NCBI GenBank assembly: GCA_002150815.3 | Contig: NDFF03000126.1 | Location: forward strand, 62,001-126,000 | Reading direction: 5' to 3' | Source: Grammothele lineata | Lineage: Eukaryota > Basidiomycota > Agaricomycetes > Polyporales > Polyporaceae | DNA: 64,000 bases | Part shown: piece after piece, positions 56,385 through 64,000 of the stretch | Position numbering within the stretch: the first letter of the stretch is position 1 | Layout: the number at the start of each line of letters is the position of its first letter | Made by a program: the position numbers and the translations under genes | Notes under the pieces: generated by a model | What the model was told of the DNA's origin: nothing | The model's database searches: none | Seen by the model: only the letters and a program-made list of their open reading frames with translations

Positions 56385-56750
56385 TGCGCATGAATAAGAA
56401 AATTCAACCCAGTGCTAGAAGCCCGCGGGCTGCCAGTGACGCGTCAATGCCTGAATACTGGAGTTGCTAAAAGCCGTGGGACTCATCGAGAAGAAATATG
56501 AGGGGATGCCACTGCTACTCGGCTCTGCAGTGACACCTTTGGGGTTTCGAGACAGAGCGCGCATGGTCCCACCGGCCGGTGGGTCACCCGCCTGCCGCGC
56601 GCGTACCGAGTAGCAGTAGCCTCAGGTCAGATCTCTTCCCGATGAGTCCCACTGCTTTCGACAGCTTCAGGCTCCTGGCTTCTTGGCTTTGGCGCCGCAC
56701 TGGCAACGAGCACCGGAGCTGGGTTCATTCTTCACCCGCATTATAGCTAC
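56385..56750. repeat. Large imperfect inverted repeat (foldback, MITE-like)
   Basis: Two arms of about 130-150 bp face each other. The best-matching part is 56476-56522 (GTGGGACTCATCGAGAAG at its outer end) against 56606-56652 (CTTCCCGATGAGTCCCAC). Similarity continues outward to TTCAACCCAG at 56403-56412 and CTGGGTTCATTC at 56719-56730. Between the inner arms is a loop of about 80 bp with a perfect 16 bp palindrome, CCCACCGGCCGGTGGG, at 56568-56583. A transcript would form a long hairpin. No transposase and no clear target-site duplication are visible. It lies between the ALDH and DUF6534 genes. Confidence 0.6.
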
Positions 56751-57185
56751 AGTACAGTGTGAGATCAGGTACGCTCTGTAATGGCAGTCTGAAGATAGAT
56801 CATTTTGACAGCACGGCCTGCGGGCGAAGGTTAGATGCTTGCTTGAACTCTGACCTCAGGATGTATCTAGATTTTGATGTCCATGATATCGAACAGTTCT
56901 ATCCACTTCTCGTATTGATACGCCCGGAGGGAATACATTCGATGAATTTTAAAGAGACTCTCAAAACGTATCAAGAACCATACGAGCGCGTTGGATAGTG
57001 ACTATGACAATACGTTTGACAGTGAGCGCATGTCACGAGCCATACCTCATTTCTCGCTCTCCACCCACTGCTACACACAAGGCCCTCCAAGGCGCCTGAA
57101 CACTGAACCTTCTATCGCACATCTACATATATATACTGTCCCGAGTATCGCTGCAGGCCAGCACCCCAGATATCTCACTCCTATC

Positions 57186-59136
57186 ATGCCTATTCCCGTG
57201 CCGATAGCTATTCCGCCGTCCTTTCGGTCAGCCATACAAGAGAGCTTCGCATGCACTTTGTTGGGCACTGTTTTGGGATGCATGTGCGCTTTTAATCCAT
57301 ACTTTCTGCATGCAGTAGATTGACGTCACTGGTATCAAGTGTATTCGGGGTCACGGTGCTCCAAACATATTTCTACTACACCAGATACACCGCGGATCAT
57401 CAGATAATCAAGGTTATTGTGAGTATCTGTATCTCAGACGTATTGCGTGTGATCTATCGAGAGGTTCTCAGAGTTACATTGTGACAGGTCGGACTTCTGT
57501 TGTACGTGAATATCTTTCTTGTTGCGAGAATACGTTAACTCAAACACAAGCAGTACCCTTGACTCAGCCACAACTGCACTTTTGGCGTATGGTACCTACA
57601 AATATCTCGTGTTAGACTTTGGTAAACCGCCCGACACATTCCTCGTCATACCGACGTGAGTGGATGATTGATTGGTGTTCCCCTACTTCATGAGAACTCA
57701 CAACGACCTACATAGGGGCCTCGCTGTAAGCGTGATCTCTATACACTCGGAAATATAAGCTGACTCCACTGGCACTCTAGGTGGAAAACTTGATTACTGT
57801 ATGTGCCCCGCCTTATCTCATGACTGCTTGTACTTACACTGATGTAGATATACATCGCTGTCATCACACAATGGTACATTAATCATTCACTTTGGATCCC
57901 GTTGCCTTCTAATAAGAACTGGGTGGTAGTTTCTTTGCCAGTCGTATATGGATTTGTATGTTGTCTTCTAGAATGTTTCCCTCTCTCCCTGACCTAATAT
58001 CTTAGTGAGCGAACATGCCTATGGTCAAAGCAGGAAACGAGGAAAATATCTGGCATTTGTTATAGTAAGAAACTAATTGCATCTGCCAGTAAATTGTATT
58101 AACCGTGAGTCGTGATATTGACTCCCAGGCTGGTATTGCAATCGCTGCGCTGGGTATGTACTTCGACCTTACTCACTCATATACCAATTTCTGACGCTCT
58201 AAAATCAGTACCTGGGACGGGTACGTAACTATAGGACAGCAGTCGTAATTGCAATAACCCAGTTTTTTCCTCTAAAATACAGTCCTTGCAATAAATATGT
58301 GCGTACTCTTGTATTCATATTAGCAGCGAGCTGATTATAGTCGCATCATTGGAGTAGATTCATAGACACCGACATTTACTCTCTTGCGTCGGTAGAGATG
58401 CGGGTTTTGGCAGGCCTGGCAAATGGCTTCAGTTTTGTCTGCGACGTGACAATTGCTGTATGCCTCTGCATATATTTGAAGTCTCAGAAATCTGTCTTTA
58501 AGAGGTAAGCTGTCTAGTCGTACTAAGATCCTGTTTGGAAACTGTACCTCTAACATTCATTTCTGCAGCACGAACATCATGATTGATCGACTAATGCTCT
58601 ACGCAGTCCATCGCGGTGCCCTTACAGCGTGAGTTGATACCGTCCTAAGTTTTCAATGCATTTCTCATAATCAATCCAGGACCTGCCAAGCTTGCCACAT
58701 GATTACGGTATTTCTCCAGAGAAGCTCTGATATTCGAGCAGTGATAAATCTGAGCATGATGAATTTAGATAGTGGCATTCCCTGGAAGATTTCTATTCTT
58801 CCCGTTTGCTTTCGTGCAGGGAAAGCGTGAGTGTCTTGCCCCTCAACGAAGGTCCGCTGATATAGTACACTGATCAGTCACTATTCGTCATATAGTTTAT
58901 TGCAACACACTCCTCGCCACGTGAGCTTGTACTCAAATCCTCTTTGCTGTTACACTAATCAACGCCCTGACGACAGTCTCAATGTGCGTGAATCTGTGAG
59001 GCAACAATCACGCATCACAGATATGGAGCTCCAGTCTACTACGTGCGCGAGGGCGAACACGACATTGCCTGACACTACGTCCTTCACTGGATCTACGGGA
59101 ACGGGCCATGAAAAAGAGGAACTAGTGCGTATCTGA
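57186..59136 (+). CDS. DUF6534-type multi-pass membrane protein (328 aa, 17 exons)
   Basis: Exons: 57186-57283, 57340-57418, 57488-57501, 57554-57655, 57716-57725, 57781-57798, 57848-57959, 58006-58064, 58129-58153, 58209-58220, 58283-58302, 58398-58504, 58569-58628, 58680-58707, 58769-58826, 58896-58920 and 58977-59136. Exons of 10, 12, 14, 18 and 20 bases occur. Family landmarks are FGVTVLQTYFYYTRYTADHQ, SATTALLAYGTYKYLV, VENLITIYIAVITQWYI, YLAFVIAGIAIAAL, FSFVCDVTIAVCLCIYL, RLMLYAVHRGALTA, FPGRFLFFPFAFVQGKLYCN and TLLATLNVRE, then a polar cytosolic tail. The pattern of about seven hydrophobic segments and the NTLLATLN end are typical of DUF6534, a large Agaricomycete family of unknown function. 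The donor at 57960 (GTTGTC) and the acceptor before 58398 are the weakest joints. Using the nearer GT at 57956 would bring in a stop. Confidence 0.75.
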
Positions 59137-59909
59137 CACACTGGTACAATTAGATGATCTGAACTGACGTGGTTTGGATAGCGTCCCGCCGACTCCATGT
59201 CCAGAATCCTAGTCCATCTGCAGCCTTCTTCCGGTGAAGTTTCCCGAACTGGTTGACAGCTATTCTGGTATCAGAAATTTAGCCTGAGGTGCGTCAATGG
59301 AACCATTAGTTGCATCTTCCCAACTTATATCTTCGATAGAAAGCGGGGTGTCGCTGGACGTATACGTAGGTACTCTGAGATTCTCTCTGGTGTAGTTGAT
59401 TCATTGTATCTGTGATTGTAGGCTCTGTTTTTTCGTTTGATTCCTTGTCTACTCTTCGTTGTGATCATGCGTTCCAGCATTCGAGAGGATGACACGACTG
59501 TTAGCGGTCATGCGCGTTGACATCCGCGCGCGTACCGCCATTCCATCCATGTGCAACGCATCCACCTTCCCGCTACGAAATATCTATCTAAACGAATATG
59601 AGCATTCGACGTCTACCAATGATATCCTATTTACTCATAATCTCCATACGTCGGGACGGGATTGCAAAAACCGATAACGCAGGGAGGACTCTCATCTACC
59701 CCTCCGCATAACGTGGCATTTGTCACTTAGTCGGACATGAGCATTGAGACCCGTCACACCAGCTCGGCCTGCTCTTGCACCATAGCACGCAAACGGTCAA
59801 GATATCATTGACGTGCTATACGAAAGCAAAGGCAGCGTACTAGGACAGCTGGACGAACTCAACTTGCACACGTATCGAGCGACGAATTCGACGTTCGTCG
59901 GTCACTTCG
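59137..59909. other. Intergenic, no supported gene
   Basis: The left end is 3' flank of the DUF6534 gene. A plus-strand frame at 59489-59677 has no recognisable features. The right end borders the F-box relic. Confidence 0.4.
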
Positions 59910-60900
59910 AACCCGGTGTCCCCATCTAGATACTTGACCACAAGTCAGAGCTCATTCAGCTTCTCCCCTTACTACTTGCGACGCCGCAAGTATTACGGAC
60001 GCAGGACCTCCATGAGGGTTTCGTCGCCCTCACTCCAGCCCGCGTACGAATCGACAGTGAGTGTCGGCGTCGTGGGCCGTGGCCGCTTTGCCGGCGCTCC
60101 GCCCTCAGCCCTCTAGCAGTCCGACACGAGCATCGAAAGGGCCTCTTACCACGGTGTTCTGAATCGCGACACGCTCCATTACCCGGAGTCCGTTAAGGAG
60201 ACCCGCTCAATCGTCCTGGTAGAACCTCGCAGTCACACACTCCATAATGCACGCCTCTTTCAGAAGCGCGTCCACGAGGATCTCAGCAATGCTGGCGAAC
60301 AGCCGGATGCTCGAGAGAGAGCCGCGGTCCGAGCCGTTGTGAATGTTCCCGGTGAGCTAGACTAGCGGCATGCTGTCCTACTCGGTCGTCGTTGTAGGCG
60401 GCGACCTCGACCGCGCAAACGCGCGTGCTGAGGACTCGACGGTCCTGTAGCGCACCGGTGAGTGTGAACATGACGTAGAGAAGAGAACCGGCGCCATCAG
60501 CGTCGAAATCTACCGATTCATGCATCGAGGACATATATCCCCAATAGTCGAGCCCGCGGGTGAGGGAGAGGTAGACATGCACGGAGATGAACGTGAAGAG
60601 GACGAGGCGAGAAAGGGTTTCAGGTAGCTGTACGCGTTGTTCTGACACGAGAACGTCATCTCGAACTGTTTCTACTAACGTTCAAAAACATGAGCTATTG
60701 ATCGTGGCATACGTGAAGGACGTACTTCTAGGGAGTAACCTTCCGTCCCAAGCGCCGCGAGTGAGTGAAAGAAAAGCAAAAAGAGCGAGGCTCATCGTGG
60801 TTGGTCGGAGAGGCCACGTGGCGGCGGCAGTCGGCGGGCCGACGCTCACTGAGCCACGCTTCGTCGTGCCGCGGGGGCGCTTCCCATCGTCCGGGGCACG
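59910..60900 (-). pseudogene. Internally deleted copy of the adjacent F-box/LRR gene
   Basis: From about 59915 to 60660 the sequence follows the 3' half of the gene at 61181-62905, with substitutions and frameshifts. For example, a minus-strand piece reads VHVYLSLTRGLDYWGYMSSM against VHLSLTRGLDLLDYGDMSS in the intact gene. From about 60690 to 60900 it jumps to the sequence around and upstream of the intact start: CATGAGCTATTGATCGTGG matches the start-codon region, and GGTTGGTCGGAGAGGCCACG matches the promoter at about 63035. The middle is missing, which corresponds to about the first 285 codons including the F-box. It cannot make the parent protein. The 285-codon gap probably arose by a single internal deletion after a tandem duplication. 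Confidence 0.75.
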
Positions 60901-61180
60901 TATGGTCACCTCGTCGCCTCGGGCGACCACCGCTCAGTATGCACTACACGAGCTGTCTAACACGAGACGTAGGCGACGACGTTTGAAGCTTGAAGAGACG
61001 GCGCGGCTGGCATCACGCTCCCGTGACGGATGTCCAGTGAATCTACATTACACAACGGTATTGCGCGGCCGCCGCGTAGCTGGAGCAGAGTCAGGCAGAC
61101 GGGGATGGCGACTAGAGCTGAATGCGGACCACTCGCTGGAGGATAGTTTCCAGTGCGCCACCAAAAGCATAAGTACTTTG

Positions 61181-62905
61181 CTAGAACGATTGCCAGTGGA
61201 CAATGTCGACCCGTAAGCAGTTCACGAGCGGGGCCATCTCGCGCTCCAAGTGCCTCCGGATCCCCTCGTTGTTCTCCCTGCGCCCGTCGATCACGTCCAT
61301 GTACTTGACCATGAGCCGAAGCTCGTCCAGCTTCGCGCCCTGCTCCATCCGGCGTCTCAAGCATGTCGGAAGCAAATCCTCGATGAACGCCTCGTCGTCA
61401 TCCGCCCAGGCCGCATATGGGTCGACAATTACCGTCAGCTTCTTCAACTGCGGCCACTTCGCGGGCGCGCCCGCCTCGCCCTTCAGAGCTTCCAGCAGTC
61501 CAATGCGAGCATCGTGAGAGAATCCCATTCCGGTGTCCTCGATCGCGACGTGCTCCATCCCCGGGAACGCATCGAGGAGGCGCGCCCAGTCGTCCGCATG
61601 GAACTTCGCCCTCCCGTGCTCGGTGATCCGCACCTCCTTCAGCGGCGTGCCAGCGAAGATCTCAATGATGTTCTCGAACCGCCGAATGCTCTCCAGGGAG
61701 CCGCGATCAGAGCCTTCGTGTACGTTCCCGGTGAGCTCAACCATCGGCGCGCTGGTGTACTCGCCCGGGCGTGCGCGGCCGATAAGCGTGTAGGGGTCGT
61801 CGCCATGACCAGCGATCTCGACCGCGTCGACGTGCGCGAGGACGGGAAGGCGTTCCTGGAGCGCGTCGGGGAGCATGAGCATGACAGAAAGGGAGAAGTC
61901 GAAGTCATCATCGAAATCTTCTGGCTCGTGCCTTGAGGACATGTCCCCGTAGTCCAGGAGGTCGAGCCCACGAGTGAGGGAAAGGTGAACGTGCGCGGGG
62001 ATGAACGTGAACGAGGAGAGGAAGGGTTTCAGGTAGTACGCATTGTCTTGGCACGAGAACTTGCGCAGCGTGGATGGGAACGTGTGAGGCGGGGAGTCGG
62101 GATCCAGGGAGGGTCGATATTGCCTGAGGCTGAGTTCCTCGAGAAGAGGGTGTTGCGACAGATAGTCCAGGAACGACGCGAGTGTGAAGGCGGGGGCGAG
62201 GTTGTCGATGAGCTCCAATCTTCGCAATCTCGGGAAGACTGGCGTAGGACTGAGGAGCTTGATTGCGCGTCCCAGAGAAAATCGAACCAGTCTTGGGTAG
62301 TTGATGACCTGAGGATCCCAGACGAAGGGATCTTGATCGGCGACCCAGGGATTGAGAGGTTCCAACTTCAACCACGGGCTACCGCCTTGAGGAGGGAAGT
62401 GGAGCCTGAGGTCCTCTAGCGCAGGCAATTTTTGGCGGAGCAAAGCAGCCAACGCGTAGTCTCCGGTGTTCGGCGTGCCGTCGACGTGGAGAGACCGAAT
62501 GCGGGGGATATGGGCAGAAAGGAGGGATAGAGAACGAGAGAACTCAACCGTGTCCGTGAAGCTGACATTGAGCAGTGCGGCGTTCGAGTTTCGGAGGCAT
62601 GCCTCTACGAAAGGTACGTTAGGCTTCGCAGCGATTGCGATATCATTCCAGAGAAGGGCCGTCGCGCGACCGACCGTCGACCATCGGCGACATACCCAGA
62701 GGACTTGGAACCACAACGTCTCCCAAGGGTCTCTTCTGATCTCAAGGAATATCTCAGACAAAATGTCGTTTGGCAGAGTGTGGACGGGGGTCTTGCCTCG
62801 AGGGGGAACCGTAGGATCGGCAGGGAGCGTCTGGAGGCGAACCGCTTTCTTTTTCCTCCTCGCCATCCTGGGCCGTTCCTGTCCACATTGGTAATCAGAG
62901 ATCAT
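61181..62905 (-). CDS. F-box protein with leucine-rich-repeat-like body (574 aa)
   Basis: A single intronless minus-strand frame starts MISDYQCGQERPRMARRKKK. The F-box is at about residues 38-80: VHTLPNDILSEIFLEIRR, then LWVCRRWSTVGRATALLWND. The rest has irregular leucine-rich segments, e.g. IPRIRSLHVDG, LPALEDLRLHFP, FPRLRRLELIDNL, HPLLEELSLRQYRPS and WPQLKKLTVIVDPYAAWADD, the usual Agaricomycete F-box layout. Such proteins are substrate adaptors of SCF ubiquitin ligases, binding Skp1 through the F-box. An ATG at 62866 is a second possible start and would still keep the F-box. Basidiomycete genomes hold many such genes; the substrate is unknown. A truncated copy lies directly downstream. 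It is divergent from the J-protein gene. Confidence 0.88.
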   Translation of the reverse strand: MISDYQCGQERPRMARRKKKAVRLQTLPADPTVPPRGKTPVHTLPNDILSEIFLEIRRDPWETLWFQVLWVCRRWSTVGRATALLWNDIAIAAKPNVPFVEACLRNSNAALLNVSFTDTVEFSRSLSLLSAHIPRIRSLHVDGTPNTGDYALAALLRQKLPALEDLRLHFPPQGGSPWLKLEPLNPWVADQDPFVWDPQVINYPRLVRFSLGRAIKLLSPTPVFPRLRRLELIDNLAPAFTLASFLDYLSQHPLLEELSLRQYRPSLDPDSPPHTFPSTLRKFSCQDNAYYLKPFLSSFTFIPAHVHLSLTRGLDLLDYGDMSSRHEPEDFDDDFDFSLSVMLMLPDALQERLPVLAHVDAVEIAGHGDDPYTLIGRARPGEYTSAPMVELTGNVHEGSDRGSLESIRRFENIIEIFAGTPLKEVRITEHGRAKFHADDWARLLDAFPGMEHVAIEDTGMGFSHDARIGLLEALKGEAGAPAKWPQLKKLTVIVDPYAAWADDDEAFIEDLLPTCLRRRMEQGAKLDELRLMVKYMDVIDGRRENNEGIRRHLEREMAPLVNCLRVDIVHWQSF

Positions 62906-63337
62906 GAACTGTGGGTGCGATATGCGTGAAAACGTACCTCTAGAAAAGAGCTGGCGGTTTCAGCTTTGCGGCGAGTCGGCGAAGCGCACAGGAGAAGGCA
63001 AAGAGAACGAGGGCAACATTGTCAGGGCCCACCGCGGTTGGTCGAGAAAGCCACGTGGCGATTCCGTGTGTTTCTCTGCGCGCAGGCTTGTTGGGAGCAT
63101 CGAGATGAACGCTGCGCTGAGCTAGGCTGAGCTGCAGCTTCAGGCCTCTGGTACGTGGAGATCAATACTAAGTCATTGGAGGAAGACGAAGGCCTATGTA
63201 AAGTCACCGGAAGTCTGTCATGACATACATAGCCGGCGACGCCCACGCTTCCTCGGTGCCGCGGAGGCGCTTCCGCCTACTGCATCTTGTTCTCATCTTC
63301 CATCCTCCTCCTCTGCCTCCGTCCTCGACGCGTCTCA
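62906..63337. promoter_or_regulatory. Divergent promoter region of the F-box and J-protein genes
   Basis: These 432 bp lie between two divergent starts and must hold both promoters. The F-box side is partly duplicated in front of the relic copy (the GGTTGGTC...CCACGTGGCG stretch at 63036-63061 against 60804-60833). The shared CCACGTGG contains a CACGTG E-box. No gene is seen. Confidence 0.45.
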
Positions 63338-64000
63338 ATGTCTTCGGAAGGAGAGGTTAATCCGTACGAACTCCTCGGGATAGCACTCGAGGCTACCGAG
63401 GCCGAGATCAAGACCGCATATAGGCAGAGGTCGCTCAAAGTCCACCCAGACAGGGTAAGCCATCCTTCGTCCTCGTCTCTCAAACACCTTTACCCATACC
63501 CCCGATGCTCCCAGAACCGCGGAAACCCAGATGCGGGTAAGAATACACTTGTCTTGTCCTCGGCGTGCGGTGTTCACTCAATCTGTCGCCAGCGCGCAAA
63601 TTCCATGAACTCGTCCAGGCACAAGAGTTGCTCCTCGACCCGCTCAGGCGGACAGCCCTTGACACCAAACTGCGCGCGAAGGAGGCTAGAAAGGCGCGCT
63701 TTGCCAACTACGATGCGAAGCGCAAGGGGCTCGTTGAAGAGCTCGAGGAACGCGAGCGCGCCCTCAAGAAAGCACGCGTCGAAAAGGAGGCGGAGAAGAA
63801 CGAGCGTTTGCGGGAGAACGAGCGTATCATGGAGGAAGGAAGGCGGTTGAGGGAGGACAGAGAGCGGGAGATGCAGAAGAGGATGGCGGAGAGGGAAGCG
63901 TTGGAGAGGAAGGCACAAAACGAGCTAGAGCCGCCGTCACCAGGTGAGTACAAGTTCTTTCCGCGAGGCAGGCTGCACGCTGCGGTACCCCGTCGCTTCT
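63338..64000 (+). CDS. J-domain protein, DNAJC17/Cwf23-like, N-terminal part
   Basis: Exons 63338-63454, 63515-63536 and 63593-63943 join in frame, and an intron begins at 63944 (GTGAGT). The gene continues past the window. The J domain spans about residues 8-70: NPYELLGIALEATEAEIKTA, YRQRSLKVHPDR with the HPD motif that stimulates Hsp70, then ARKFHELVQAQELLLDPLRR. After it come KLRAKEARKARFANYDAKRK and a long charged coiled coil with many Glu, Arg and Lys (residues about 95-155). A J domain followed by the K-A-R-K-x-R-x-A-x-Y-D-x-K-R-K segment is characteristic of DNAJC17/Cwf23, a spliceosome-associated co-chaperone in the nucleus. An RRM would be expected downstream if the assignment is right. 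Exon 2 is only 22 bases. Confidence 0.85.

Noticed and set aside
57956..58008. In-frame stop that would make the DUF6534 gene a pseudogene
   Set aside because: Using the GT four bases downstream (57960) keeps frame and leads into SEHAYGQSRKRGKYLAFVIA, which fits the family, so the gene can be intact.
58921..58976. Apparent lack of a splice acceptor before the DUF6534 tail
   Set aside because: An acceptor CTGACGACAG ends at 58976 and restores the family motif TLLATLN.
1..64000. CRISPR arrays, rRNA genes or reverse-transcriptase transposons
   Set aside because: No regular short repeats with unique spacers, no rRNA sequence and no RT or transposase motifs were seen in any frame I read.

Overview
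The window is nuclear DNA of a filamentous basidiomycete, most likely an Agaricomycete of the Polyporales type. The basis is gene style and gene families: many exons separated by 50-100 bp GT-AG introns with CTGAC-like branch sites, HET-domain proteins that start MWLL and carry the WADTCCIDK core, a DUF6534-type membrane protein, an F-box/LRR protein with its relic copy, a KRE2/GT15 mannosyltransferase and a Topors-like RING ligase. Exon joints were worked out by hand from splice sites, reading frame and family conservation. No database search was run.

Layout. 0-5 kb: the C-terminal end of an unidentified gene, a 149-residue ankyrin protein, a probable Sld3-like replication regulator and a tentative unidentified gene. 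5-7.8 kb: mostly GC-rich non-coding DNA with two coding-like scraps. 7.8-13.6 kb: a homeodomain transcription factor (+) facing a Topors-like E3 ligase (-). 14.5-19.5 kb: four head-to-tail minus-strand genes for small proteins with an RNase III fold. They share exon structure but have lost the metal-binding acidic residues. 22.5-26 kb: a GT15 mannosyltransferase and a 77-residue Tudor-like (HVA1) protein. 26-36 kb: three paralogous HET proteins, each with a coiled-coil insertion. 37-45 kb: three single-pass membrane proteins with Ser/Thr-rich outer regions, two of them in a tandem duplication of about 3 kb. 47-53 kb: no gene I could complete, but repeated decayed-looking segments. 53.5-59.1 kb: a class 3 aldehyde dehydrogenase (17 exons) and a DUF6534 membrane protein (17 exons), both with very short exons, separated by a large imperfect inverted repeat. 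59.9-62.9 kb: an F-box/LRR gene beside its internally deleted copy. 63.3 kb to the end: the start of a DNAJC17/Cwf23-like J protein.

The housekeeping genes (Sld3-like, mannosyltransferase, J protein, ALDH) are single copy. The central 14-47 kb is an accessory region of local duplications: RNase III-like array, HET trio and membrane-protein family. The two most interesting systems are the catalytically dead RNase III-like array, a possible RNA-binding or RNAi-modulating module, and the HET trio, a candidate allorecognition cluster. Both roles are inferred from sequence family only.
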